Assembly: GCA_030161315.1 (NCBI GenBank)
Contig: BSQW01000005.1
Span: forward strand, 43,678,274-43,742,273
Source of the DNA: Eutrema japonicum
Taxonomy: Eukaryota > Streptophyta > Magnoliopsida > Brassicales > Brassicaceae
Direction of reading: 5' to 3'
Length of the DNA: 64,000 bases
Shown here piece by piece: positions 1-11,000 of the stretch. The position numbers and the translations under genes are program-made. The stretch's first letter is position 1, and each line of letters begins with the position of its first letter. Below the pieces are notes generated by a model. It saw only the letters and a program-made list of their open reading frames with translations, was not told the DNA's origin and did no database searches.

Positions 1-580
1 GCCGGAGGAAGTGGTTGGGAGCTTGCACTTGTTACCCCACAGAACAACAACGACAATCCTCGTCGCGCAATAGCAACAAAACTAGTAAGTCTCTCATTCG
101 AATTTGAACTCAATTGAAGAAAACTTTCTATTTCTACTCACATGGTGTCTCTGTTTATAGGGCGGAGGATTTGACAACCTTCTGCTAGACAGTCTCTACG
201 AAGACGATACAGCAAGAAGACAGATCCAGTTAACCAATGCCGGTTACGGATTTGGAGCCACGGCTACAACCGGAGAACCAGCCTCATCGAATCCGAACCC
301 GTTCGGGATGCAACAAGATCCTTTCGCAATGTCTAATAACATGGCTCCACCAACCAATGTTCAAATGGCAATGCAACAACAACAAATGATGATGATGAAT
401 AATCAAAATCCATATAACAACAACAACTATTCACCTTATCATCATCAACATCACTTGTCATCAAATCCTTCATCTTCTTCTTCTTCTCCTAATCCTTTTG
501 GTGACCCTTTCCTCGCCCTCCCAGCTCCTCCTTCATCTACTACTCAGCAACAACACAACCATCATCATATGCTCCTGTAG
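1..580 (+). CDS. ANTH-domain clathrin assembly protein, 3' end only
   Basis: Two exons are visible: 1-84 and 161-580 (TAG stop). The intron at 85-160 has GT-AG ends and is phase 0. The encoded C-terminal tail is disordered and rich in Asn, Gln, Ser and His. It contains NPF motifs (in SNPNPFG and SPNPFGDPF) and DPF motifs, which in AP180/CALM-type adaptors bind EH-domain proteins and AP-2. The start of exon 1 (GGSGWELALVTP) is the conserved element near the end of plant ANTH proteins. The family binds PI(4,5)P2 and clathrin at the plasma membrane or trans-Golgi and promotes vesicle coat assembly. The N-terminal ANTH domain lies outside the window. Its position next to the RabGAP gene fits the At5g57200 orthologue; that number is recalled, not searched. 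The gene is tail-to-tail with the RabGAP gene. Confidence 0.85.
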
Positions 581-1000
581 AAATGGTCATCCTCCAATAA
601 CTCGTCTCTTGTTTTTTTTTAATTCAGGGTATTAATTCATTTATTCTTTTCTAGTATAAGACTCTTCTACTTTGTCGGGATTTTTCTTCTCCTTTTCCCA
701 TTAATTCTAATATTTGTTTCAGCTTATTCCTTTGTATTTTCCCTCTCTTCATGTTTTTGGAATATTCAGAAAATAGAAACCAAAAATTGAGTATCCAAAT
801 TTCTTGATTTCTGCAGAAACCCATATACTAAATTAGTTTCTTTTTCATATCCGGAAGACTCGTATGTTCTATCTATTTTTAGCAAATTATATCAACGGAA
901 AGAATTTAAAAAAAAAACGAGGGAAAATTATAATTTAATGCACACTTGACTTCTCTTGTCATAATTGGCTATCCATGGGGCCACTAATGGATCTCACGGG
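581..1000. other. 3' flank of the clathrin-assembly gene
   Basis: AT-rich sequence containing the presumed 3' UTR and T-rich stretches. I see no open frame, RNA gene or repeat boundary here. Confidence 0.5.
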
Positions 1001-1002
1001 AG

Positions 1003-1885
1003 CAAGAGGTGTGATCGATTTGGGGATTTTTGCCTATGCCGTGGTTTCCTCGGTTTTTGATACTCATCGACGAAGAAGACGAAGGGGGGGAGCTATTAAA
1101 TCGTACTGAGGAGGAAATTCAATTGATGAAAGATAGACGCACTAATGAAGCGGATCGATCACTTTTGAGGTTAAAAAACGGGAATTACAAGACAAAATTC
1201 TATTCGAATGATACGTGGAAGCATATTCGGATAGAACATCCAAAATTGCAGTGGGCTAAGGGAGTGTGGTTCACGCATAGAACTCCAAAGTTTGTTTTTA
1301 TTACTTGGCTTGCCATCCATAACCGATTGACAACAGGGGATAGAATGCAACTATGGAACTAGGGAATCTCGGCTGGGTGTGTACTGTGTACGAACCATGT
1401 TGAAACTCGAAATCATATGTTCTTCTCTTGTCCATACTCTCAAGAACTATGGAGGAACCTCGTTGGAACCCTCCTTCGGCGAAACTTCACATCAGACTGG
1501 GACTCCATCTTATCTATTATCTCCGAACCTCCAGGGTCGTATGTCGAGCGTTTTCTAATCCGCTATGTGTTTCAAGTCACATTCTCTTACATTTGGAAGG
1601 AACGAAACGACCGTCGTCATGGGGAATCGCCAAAATCATCACGACACCTACTCCGGACACCTACTCCAAACCGTCGATGAAACCTTGAAGAACAGAATCA
1701 AAACCATCGAAGCAAACGACTCGAGACTTGAAAGTGCTCACTCCACATGGCTCACCACTCGCATTTGAAGAAATCCAAATAGTTTAGCAATTTCTAGTTT
1801 GTTAAAAGAATGCTGTACTTTGATGTAAACGATGTTTTTTTTTTGTGTGAATATAATTTAACATTCCCTTCAAAAAAAAAAAATA
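1003..1885 (+). mobile_element. Degenerate LINE 3' fragment (zf-RVT region)
   Basis: The translation resembles the end of plant LINE ORF2: a Trp/His-rich segment (KGVWFTHRTPKFVFITWLA) followed, after an in-frame TAG at about 1360, by CVLCTNHVETRNHMFFSCP. That gives the CxxC...H...C spacing of the zf-RVT zinc-binding domain. A second piece reads IWKERNDRRHGE, the usual end of such ORFs. The copy has at least one nonsense codon and a frame change near 1670. It ends in an A-run at about 1872-1884, so it is 5'-truncated and dead. I could not identify a target-site duplication, so the left edge is approximate. Confidence 0.75.
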
Positions 1886-2111
1886 AGAACCGTTAAAATT
1901 TAAAAATACCCGTTAGGTTTAGAAGAAACACAGGTCCCTTGTGCTAGAAGAAACCTAGATCTCTAATTCTATCACTGCTAAAAAAAAAAACCTCTTCAAA
2001 ATTTCTAACATGTACAAAACAATTACACGCTCTCTCTCACACACACATACAGATACAAATGAATTTTCAAATTACAAAATGAAATTATGTAAGCCAAGTC
2101 TGCACTAAATT

Positions 2112-4852
2112 TTACATATCCGACAACAACATATTTCCAAGTCTACGAAGTTCTCTAAGAGATTCTTCAATTGTTAGTCTTCCGTTCTCAGTCATATTCT
2201 CCGGTGAACCTAACTCCAACACCGACTCTATCACCTGATACCAAAACATTCAAAAAAAGGGTCAATCATGTTTAATTTTGGTTCATAATAAATAAATCCG
2301 TTATTCGAACCGCCAAATTTTACCTTAATATGTTCAAGTATGGACTGTCCTGTATTCTTTAATGCATCTCCATTATCTGCAGTTGAATCCGAATTGGTCT
2401 TTTCGTCTTCAGGATCTATTGGTTTAACTTCAGGATCTACTGGTTTAGCTTCAGGATCTATCGGTTTAGCTTCAGGATCTACTGGTTTAGCTTCAGGATC
2501 TATCGGTTTAGCTTCAGGATCTATCGGTTTAGCTTCGTTCGTCCCAGAGGTCTCCTCGCCGGACAAGTTTCTGCCTAACCTCCATAGCCTCTGAAGCTTA
2601 CCTGAAAAAATCTTCCTCTCCGCGAAGATACTCGTCCCTGATTTCGCCTCTGACTTTCTCTCAGGAACCGGAAGAGGCAAATCAGCGTAGTTCTCGCTTC
2701 TGCCTTTATCGGAATTGCTATCCTCACAATCCGCACTCGGTGATTCAGATACTGTAGATGAGCGTTCAATATCAATATCCGGGTTAAGGAACTCGGGAGG
2801 GTCAATCTCTCTTTCCCCTAGCTGCCGGGATAAATCATCGAGTAAACTACGTCTAATAGGCGGCTTGTTTCCGCTTTTATTTGCTTCAGCAGGTGATGGA
2901 TCGGATTCGGTCCTCGAAAGCCTTTGCTTCACTCTGTCCGACCAACTCTTTTTCCCCGCTTTTGGTCTCTGCAACGCTTTTTTCTTCCGTTCCTCTTCTT
3001 CCGCGGTGTTTAAAACTCTCCACTTCTCTTCCCAGTAGCTCTCAGGTACTATTCCCACTGGAGAAGAAGAACCAAGTGAAATCGAATCAAACGATAAGCT
3101 GTGACCTCTCGTCGGTTTTCTCGAACCTTTTGCAATTAAATCACGACGAGCACTGATTTCCAGAGCAAGAGTCTGCAACGACTTAGCCTTTTCAATAACT
3201 TTACTCAGATCGATGTCCTCTGGAAAATTCAGTAACCTCTTGAGAGAAGAAGTTGCATTTTCAGTTGCTAGCAGCGATGATCTCAGATAGAGTATCATCG
3301 AAACCGCCATTCCTGCAACCAGAGCTCCCCGGGGAGAGCAAAGGATCCTGAATTCAAACCCTAAATAAGCCTCAACGCCTCTCTCTACCTCGGAATTGTC
3401 CGCCGAAAATATCTCATCCCACACGATCAAAAGATTATTCAGTGGAAACTCTCTCCCAAATAAAACCCGTAACCAACGGAGCGCAAAGTACTGCGGTTCA
3501 ACACCGAGCTCAACTAGATGGCTGTGAAGAGAAGCGTCGACTAGAGACAGTAAATGATACAATGCCGCAGAAGCTTCTATCACAGGAGGCAGTCCCGTGA
3601 CAGAATCATTTGGAGCAGAATACACGAAAAAATTCGCCACAGAAACCGAACCAAGGGAAGATCCACCGTACATGAGAGCGTCAAACATCGAGTATGCGTC
3701 GTGTTCCATGAATTTCTCAGAGAGGACAATTCCCAATTCACCTTCCGCTCCATACGCATCACTCAACAACACAGCGGTCTGTGTCTCGGTGTCAAGTTCA
3801 TCGAAACTCTTTGGTTTTTTCTTCTTGGTGCTTCCAAAGGGTGGAGCATTTTCATCTCCTTCTTCTTCCATGGAATCATCCAAAACCTTTTTTATATCGA
3901 AATCGTAAGCAGCAGAATCACGTTCCTGAAACGCTAGTTCGTCAAACAAATCAATGAACTGATCTTCGTAGTTTGATCTCACTTCCGTGAGGTATTGCAC
4001 ATCCACTTGAAGAACATAAAGCAAAGGAGCCAATAATTCATGCATCCCTAAAAGAACATAATCACCCGATTAGAATCACATAACTTCTTTCGACAAATCA
4101 AGATTACCATCGAAATTTAAGTATCGAATTAACCTTGTCTATAACCAATCTCTGGATGCTTCAAACACCACAAGAGAAGTATCCGTCTTAGCATCCCTTG
4201 ACATCCAGAGGATTGAAAGTAACTTCCATGTTCTGGATACAACCGTGAAAGATCTTGATCGAGTGTTTTCTCCAGCTCTGCGTTACGGAAGAATCTTCCC
4301 CAAGTACTATCTACACAACCACCCAGAGACTTATACATGATTACTACATTGGAGAAAATTGCAATTGAATGTATCTCAGTGAGAAGTAAGTATTGTACCA
4401 GGATTTTGTGATAAAGGATTATCAATCGTTAGATCTGGAGAATTGATTCCTTTCTTGGGCAAATGTGGATCAATTAAGAGTCTTCTTCTCAAAGCAGCAT
4501 ATCTAAGAAACAACATACATAAAGATCAAAACTTTACTTTTCCCAGAAACTATGAAATTTATCCGAGTCTGAATCTTAAGCTACCAAATTGCGAAGATAC
4601 GCAAACCCTAAAAAAAACAAAATCTTCAATCGTTCTTCTAACTAATAAATGGTGAAAATGTAGGGAAAGTCAAAACCTTCTTCTGGAATCAGCGGTCACT
4701 CTGCGAAGCTCATCGATGGTGGAGGAAGGAGAAGACGGTAAAATTCCCAGGTTTATTCGCCATCGGACACCGCGAAGCTTCTCGAAACGGTGATCTCCGG
4801 ACGGCGAGGCGTTAGAAGCGCATGGGTCTTGAGTTTTCGCTCTCTGGATCAT
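2112..4852 (-). CDS. TBC-domain Rab GTPase-activating protein (TBC1D5-like)
   Basis: Five exons on the minus strand: 4677-4852, 4399-4502, 4134-4310, 2324-4047 and 2112-2234. All introns are GT-AG and the frame is preserved through every junction, giving 767 aa. The TBC domain has both catalytic fingers: Arg116 in DQDLSRLYP and Gln152 in GYRQG. TBC proteins stimulate GTP hydrolysis by Rab GTPases and so end Rab signalling on endosomal or Golgi membranes. The C-terminal third is charged and low complexity and holds six tandem copies of EAKP(I/V)DP. It fits the At5g57210 orthologue (recalled). The ATG at 4852 was chosen because it is the first in frame upstream of the conserved FEKLRGVRWRINLGI. 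It converges on the clathrin-assembly gene. Confidence 0.88.
2412..2537 (-). repeat. 21-bp coding minisatellite in the RabGAP gene
   Basis: Six direct 21-bp units, differing at a few positions, encode a 7-residue repeat EAKP(I/V)DP in the last third of the RabGAP protein. The frame is preserved because the unit is a multiple of three, so copy number can vary without disrupting the gene. Confidence 0.9.
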
Positions 4853-5774
4853 GTTTTACACAACGCTCTTGCTTCATCCAATCTTCGATTTCGTGCAAAC
4901 AAACAAAACAATTGGGTTTCAATGACGAAAACAAAGAATACAATTAAAATTGCAAAACTTTTGTCGCTTTTTTTTCTTTCGACAAATCGAATCAATTTGT
5001 GTATTCTTGTCTTCTTCGTTTTTGTGTGTCGTTGAGCTGGGAATCTGAGATTGGTTACTTTTGAGCTGAGAATGGTTTTCGTGAGGCATCTTCATTCGGC
5101 TATCCGTTCGGATTCGGATCTGATCTTTCGGATTTAAAGTACCCAAATTTTAGAAATTTATGATCCATTCGAATATTTCTTTTCTTAAGATCGGGTTCGA
5201 TTCGGTTCAGCATGAGTTCGGATCAATTTCGGGTAACTGAAATCTATCACAATTCTCGAAAAACCTAAAAATGAATTGTTTAATTCAAATAATTTTTGCA
5301 AAAATTATTTAATTTTGACAAATATAACTAAAGATTTTCGAATATTTCGAGAATTTTGGTTATTTTAACATCTAAACATAATTAATATATTTGGTTTATA
5401 ATTATAATTTTTGAGTATTTTAGTTATTTCAAAACTAAAGATACATAATACTTTTATATATATAATTATATTTCGTATACTTTGGACATCCATTCAGGTT
5501 TCTTTTCGGTTCCGATTCGGTTCGGGTATCCGAAATATTTTATAAGAGGAACATTCATGTATTTATAATTATTCGGTTCGGATCGGTATCTACTAATTTA
5601 GTTTGGTTCTAGTTAGGTTTTTTGATACTGGATATTTTATCCAGACCTAGTTTTGGTCCTACGAAAACGGCGTAGTTTCACGTTCAGAGGTTCGTTTTTA
5701 TTTTTTTCTAAAAATGTATTTTGATTGGATATCGAGAAAGAGGGAGGATACAATTAGTAGACACATTGTTATTA
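4853..5774. other. RabGAP 5' flank and a GGTTCGGAT-rich dispersed repeat
   Basis: The first ~250 bp would hold the RabGAP promoter and 5' UTR. From about 5085 to 5650 the sequence is AT-rich with many variants of TTCGGTTCGGATC and TTCGGGTATCCGAA, in both orientations. This pattern is typical of short non-autonomous Brassicaceae DNA repeats. I could not define ends or a target-site duplication, and there is no credible gene. Confidence 0.45.
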
Positions 5775-6581
5775 GAGAAATTGCATCCTCTATGATTTAA
5801 TAATATCAAAATTAACACTCGTTTTTGACAATGTACAACACCTACTATTCACATTAAAATGTCCAATTTATTTTTATACCTTCTAACTAATTACATATGA
5901 CATTTTCTCTCTCATGATTAACTACTCTCGTCGGAGAAGAAAGAAGAACCAGAGGAAAGAGAAGAAGAAGAAAGAAGGAAGAAGATAACACAGGCAGGAG
6001 GCGATAACACCGGCGGGGATAATACCGGCGGGCGACGATAACACCAACAGCGGTGTTATGATAACACCGGCGGGCGACGATAACACCGACGATGTTAACT
6101 AGATTAACACGATAATTTATGATATGATAACTGGATTAACATGACAATTTCATAAAAATAAACTTGATAACTGGTTTAACATGACAATGTTAATGATACT
6201 AACTATATGTTAAAGATGCTAACAATGATAACTGGTTTAACATGACAATGTTAACGATACTAACTATATGTTAACGATGCTAACAATGATAACTGGTTTA
6301 ACATGACAATGTTAACGATGCTAACAATATGTGTTTTCTGGTAATGAACAGTGGTCGTCGAGTTTTGATGAATAGTACCACCGGTCTTTTGATGAACATT
6401 GTCGCATGATTCTTCTGTCAGAAAATGAGTTGCAGACCAATGACATTTCTGTAAATATTAAAAAACACAAAGGATATTTTGGGTTTAATCATTTTTTCTC
6501 TTTCTTACTTACTTAATTTACAAAAAGTTAATAACACTTATCTAATATTTTGGTCAACCTACTATATACACTCAATTAACC
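5775..6581. mobile_element. Small MULE-like element with internal minisatellites
   Basis: An 807-bp segment is flanked by a perfect 10-bp direct repeat ATTGTTATTA (5765-5774 and 6582-6591), a length expected for Mutator-like transposition. It begins GAGAAATTG, and the reverse complement of its right end begins GGTTAATTG, so the terminal inverted repeats are weak. Inside are a GA-rich stretch, several GATAACACC(G/A)-type repeats (about 5985-6095), and a 61-bp tandem repeat. There is no transposase or recognisable captured exon. Assignment to MULEs rests on the TSD length and the start sequence. Confidence 0.55.
6166..6340. repeat. 61-bp tandem repeat
   Basis: Units begin with GATAACTGGTTTAACATGAC at 6166, 6227 and 6288, an exact 61-bp period over nearly three copies. 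A diverged copy lies just upstream at about 6127. The unit itself contains smaller TTAA(C/T)GAT(A/G)CTAAC sub-repeats. It lies inside the MULE-like element. Confidence 0.85.
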
Positions 6582-6591
6582 ATTGTTATTA

Positions 6592-9283
6592 TTGAATTTA
6601 CTATGCCACATTTCTCTTTTTAAACTTAGGTTTTGCAAGGATGATTTCTAAACAAAACTAAGAACCAAACAAAATTTATAAAGAATGTATCATTAAATTA
6701 TATATTATATTTTTATTTAAAATAATAATAATGGGAAATATTAGTTTTAAAAGTATAAAATTTATACTTTAATATAAATATTAGTTTTGATATTATTTAA
6801 CAAAATAAATTAGTTATATAAAATTATTTTAATTTTTTTTTATATTTAATGTTCTACCAAAAGTTTCATATGAAAGCATAGAGGGAAAGAGCATTTGGAG
6901 AGTATATGCAGTTTTTTATGTTTTTTAAATGCTTTATTAACAAAACGTTATTGGTTGATAAAAGACTTAATACTTTTTTAAATGCTCTACCAATCAATGA
7001 CAAAATCTAAGATGATTGAGTGTAAAATGTTACAATTGTTTTGTTTCCCATATCGCTCATCAGTGGGCTTGACTGTATATTAACTGAATATCGGAATAGT
7101 TGAATAAAAAAATAGCATAATCAATAGGATGAGAAAACTTAAAACTGAATAAATTTAAAACACCAAAAACTACTATTTATTAGATGAATAAAGTTTTGTA
7201 TAAACTAATTATAAATTTAAAACGTGCGAGATGGATTGAAAAATAATTTGTTAATTTTTACTTTTTATCATTTCGTGCTTATTATTATGAATGGTATGTA
7301 CTCAACAAAATCATAAAAACGTGAAAAAATTACATACCATTCAAACTCATTTGTGTGGTTATTAGAGTTTGGGGAAACGGATGCATGGAGTTGGTAATAT
7401 TTTTTTTTTGGTAAAAAAGTTGTTGGTAATACTTGTGTGACTAGTATATCACAATTGAATATTGGTGGAGTTAGGTGATAATATTATGAATTTACAAAGG
7501 AAAGATCGACAGAGTGATACCAATATATATATACTAAAACTGTTAAAGAAAATGTTATTTTTTTTTTTTTGTGTTCATTCAAATGCTGTAAACAGAACTA
7601 CAGAAGTTTAGTTAATTTTCATTATAAATCTATGTTCATTGCATATTCGATTGGGTCGTTGGATCCTCGAGCCGTTCTACCACCAGTGAACCATTTAGTA
7701 GGTAAACTATACTGTTGACATGTCTGATATATATTTGGACAAATGAAGTAAACGTGAATGCTAGGCTTGTTAGTGTATGTGGATGCGAGAATCGTAGTGG
7801 GATTCGGGTCAAGATGATATCGATGCGATTAAGAGTTAAGAACAAAAACAAAAAAGGAGATTTATTAAAGAATAAAAATAACTGAATAGAAAGACAGAAA
7901 TGAAATATGTGGTTCTTAGCGAGCGATCGAATAATCAACATCTCTTCTTCCTTATAATCTTTTGCTTTTATGGACATATGTGAAGTCCGACGTCAACATC
8001 GTATATGCTTCAGAAAATACGGCGTTGATGAAGTCGCACACGTACCTGTAACATTTTTTTAATATAGTGGCATGTGATATCCGAACATGTACCACATTTG
8101 ATGCATTTGTTATTCTAAAGCCAGTGATTACAAAAATAAAAATAGCATTGTCGAAGCTTCAGATTTTTTATAATTAATCAAATACACAATAGTTGTTTGT
8201 ATGTTGTTATTTTTTAATAAATCATAAATAAAATTATCTATAAAGTTCTATTATGTATGAGATTAAATTATACATTAATATTATTTTTAATTGATGTTAG
8301 TTAAGGTTAATACAATAATATTACATTAGTATTGTTTTAGTTACTACAGTAATATTAGATATTAGAAAAATATGAGATTTGAAAAATTAAAATTTTTATT
8401 TTGGCATTTTTTAACATCATGTATAAATATAGACTTCATATCTTCATTTATTATCTCCTTTCTTTCATCACTTAGATTATGGATTCAAACAATCCATTTC
8501 ATTTCTCATCAAATTTCATGGATCTTAATACTCTACAAAAAAGGAAAAGTATTAAAGAGGGATTCTCTAGTTTAAGATAAAATTTAACATAAGGTTCTCA
8601 AATTAAATTACACTAAAAATATTAATATTATATTGATGAAAAATTTAATGGGTAAGGGTAATTCACCATTATGGAAATAAAAATTTATGATGTTCTTAAA
8701 ATTAAAATACATTAAAATATTAATTTTATATTGATGAGGTATCTCACTAATGAGCTCTTATACAAGATCATCTTAGTGTTTTTGGAAAATCAGCGTGTTA
8801 TGTTGTGATTCGTTTATTCTTAAGACGGTAAAAATTATCCCATAATGAATTATATAAGAATTACGAAAGAAAAGTGAAGTTAAATGTTTTAACCACACAC
8901 GAGAAAAACAAATAAGTCTCTACTTGACCACAAATTGTCAATAAATTGGATATTCCCATAAAATACGGATATATACATATCACATTTTTGTTTTGTTAAA
9001 GATACATATCACATTTTCCTGACCACCACACGTTTTCTTATATTGTTAGTCACTATCTCTAAATCTTTTACCAACTACGGTAGGAATATTTCCCATATTT
9101 TAATCATTAAGAACTTTTTAGGTACAATAAGCGTTAGGAAAATAATAATTGATGAGAGAAAAAAAAACGTGGGTAAAAGTCTAAAGAGTGGAAATAGGGG
9201 AATTAAGATCAATAACCCAAAAAAAACAATTTTTTTTAGCTCAATAACCATAAAAAGATTTGGGTATGATTATTTATGGAGTA
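6592..9283. other. AT-rich intergenic sequence, no gene seen
   Basis: Very AT-rich sequence with scattered poly-A/T runs. Open frames here are short and lack compositional support. The one at 7636-7977 (minus) is the longest, but I recognise no domain in it. No tRNA, repeat array or clean transposon end was identified. Confidence 0.5.
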
Positions 9284-9731
9284 TATACAATAGGGCAATT
9301 CTACAAAATAGCACCAAAAAACTTAAAGTTCAATAATTTAGCACCCAATGGTGAAAATCACAAACATAGCATTCATTAAAAGAAAATCACAAACATAGCA
9401 TTTGTTTTTTAATTAAACAATACTCTCTCTATTTCTCATTTGGTCATCGTTCCAAGCCTCCAGTTCTCTGAAATTCGATCTTCTCGGCCCTGAGAATCAG
9501 ACTTCGAGCCGGTAACTGCGAATGGACCCGAATCTCAGCCAGATAATGCGCCTGTAATTACGGACGAATGAACCCGAATCTCAGCAAAAATTTGGTGGTG
9601 ATTACGGTTAGAGTGTTGAGAGAGAAGGAGAACTCCGCCGTCGTCGTCGCTTATTGGTCACTACTCCTTTTCAGAGCCTCCGACAATCCTCGCCATAGCT
9701 TTATTCACTAATCCATGGAGGAAGATGACGA

Positions 9732-10995
9732 GACTCGTTCACGGCCGTCGCCGGAAGATTCCCTAAAAGATAATCACTAAGCATTTGGAAATCTAATTAA
9801 CTCATTTTGTAAAATGGGAATCTTCTGAGAAAGTGACGAAACGGAGAGAGTCTAGACAGGGAGCAGCAAGCAAACCCCCTGAGGGAGATGGAGGTAACAA
9901 CCGACGATTTACTGCCGGAGGTAAACGCCGCGGTGGCGGAAAACCTTGATCCGAACGAGCTGGTGGAGGGGACGAACGCCGCCGTGCTCGCTGACGGAGT
10001 CTTGACGGCGGAGGAGAGGAAGATTGAAACGGATAATCGTGGAGAGAGGAAGACAGAGAGCGAGACGCCTCCAGATGATGATTGCTGCCCGATCTGTTTC
10101 AGTTCCTTTACGGTTCCGTGTCGAGGGAATTGTGGCCATTGGAATTGCGGTTAGTGTTTGATATTTCTTCTTCTCTTTTTTCCTCTCATGAATCTCTGAG
10201 CCATTGAAGTATCCCGCTTGCGTTTTTCTTTCTGCTCGCTAGAGGAAGATTAGTAGCTCTCTATTAAAATTGCTTTTCTGATATATCTATTAGGAACCTC
10301 ATTTGTTGGGTTTGAAAATTGATTTAGGGTTCCAGTGTTGGGATTATTGGAAGAAGCGTTTTTTAGCAGTCAATAGTTTTTATGATCATTAAGTTTGCTG
10401 ATTACTGCTGCCGCATTATATACAGGAAGTTGCATCTTGCAGTACTGGAGCTATGTTGCAGTATCTAGGCCTTGCAAGTGTCCCATGTGTGTTCGGCATA
10501 TCACCAAGCTCTCACCAGAAGCATCCTTGCAACAGCGCCAGGAGCAAGAGGTGAAAGAGGTTCTTGCTAAGGTCCGTAGGTATAACCGTCTCTTTGTTGG
10601 AGGTCTAACCGGCTTTGTTCAGGTAATGTCTTTGAATCATGATTTTGTTTTCTTCACTTCAATGTTTTTGGTGTGCATTTCTTAGACAGTAAATGAGTCA
10701 TATTTCTCTTTTTTATGACTTGACAAACCCCTCCATCTTTCGAATGTTTCAGAAGGTGCAGGAGCTGCCTTTGCTAATGAAGAGATTGGTGTGGCACATG
10801 ATGGATCCAGATGCAAACACTCTGTATTTTCACGAAGTGCGCATCTTTGCAATTAAGAACATCTTACCCTGGTCATGCAAACTTGTTTTATTTTCCATCT
10901 TAGCTTGCAGTGTAATATCTGACATTTACTTTTCATAGTTTAGTGTTTAGTGATTATCTCTTAGGAAGTCTCCCGGCGACGGCCGTGAACGAGTC
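9732..10995. repeat. Inverted repeat bracketing the captured RING gene
   Basis: A 49-bp arm at 9732-9780 is repeated in inverse orientation at 10947-10995 with about four mismatches. Both contain the core CTCGTTCACGGCCGTCG. The arms enclose the RNF170-like fragment, so it may have entered the element as an older, smaller module. Confidence 0.8.
9888..10836 (+). pseudogene. Captured RNF170-like RING E3 ligase fragment (exons 1-3)
   Basis: Three exons with intact splice sites: 9888-10149, 10426-10622 and 10753-10836. Together they give 181 codons in one open frame. The RING finger is complete: CCPICF...C...NCGHWNCGSC...CKCPMC, the C3HC4 arrangement split by intron 1 as GHWNCG|SC. The following Gln/Arg-rich and LPLLMKRLVW segments match the middle of plant RNF170-type proteins (RING plus DUF1232). 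The family's C-terminal DUF1232/membrane segment is missing: after exon 3 the sequence runs through intron-like DNA into the satellite array. It lies inside Pack-MULE A, so I call it a transduplicated, truncated copy. A truncated RING protein could still be made if transcribed. It resembles At1g22510/At1g72175 (recalled). Confidence 0.75.
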
Positions 10996-11000
10996 TTTTA

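Noticed and set aside
7636..7977. Possible small gene on the minus strand (113 codons)
   Set aside because: AT-driven composition, no recognisable domain and no supporting neighbours.
9888..10836. Functional RNF170-type E3 ligase gene
   Set aside because: Located within a Pack-MULE and lacking the C-terminal domain, which is replaced by satellite DNA; retained only as a captured fragment.
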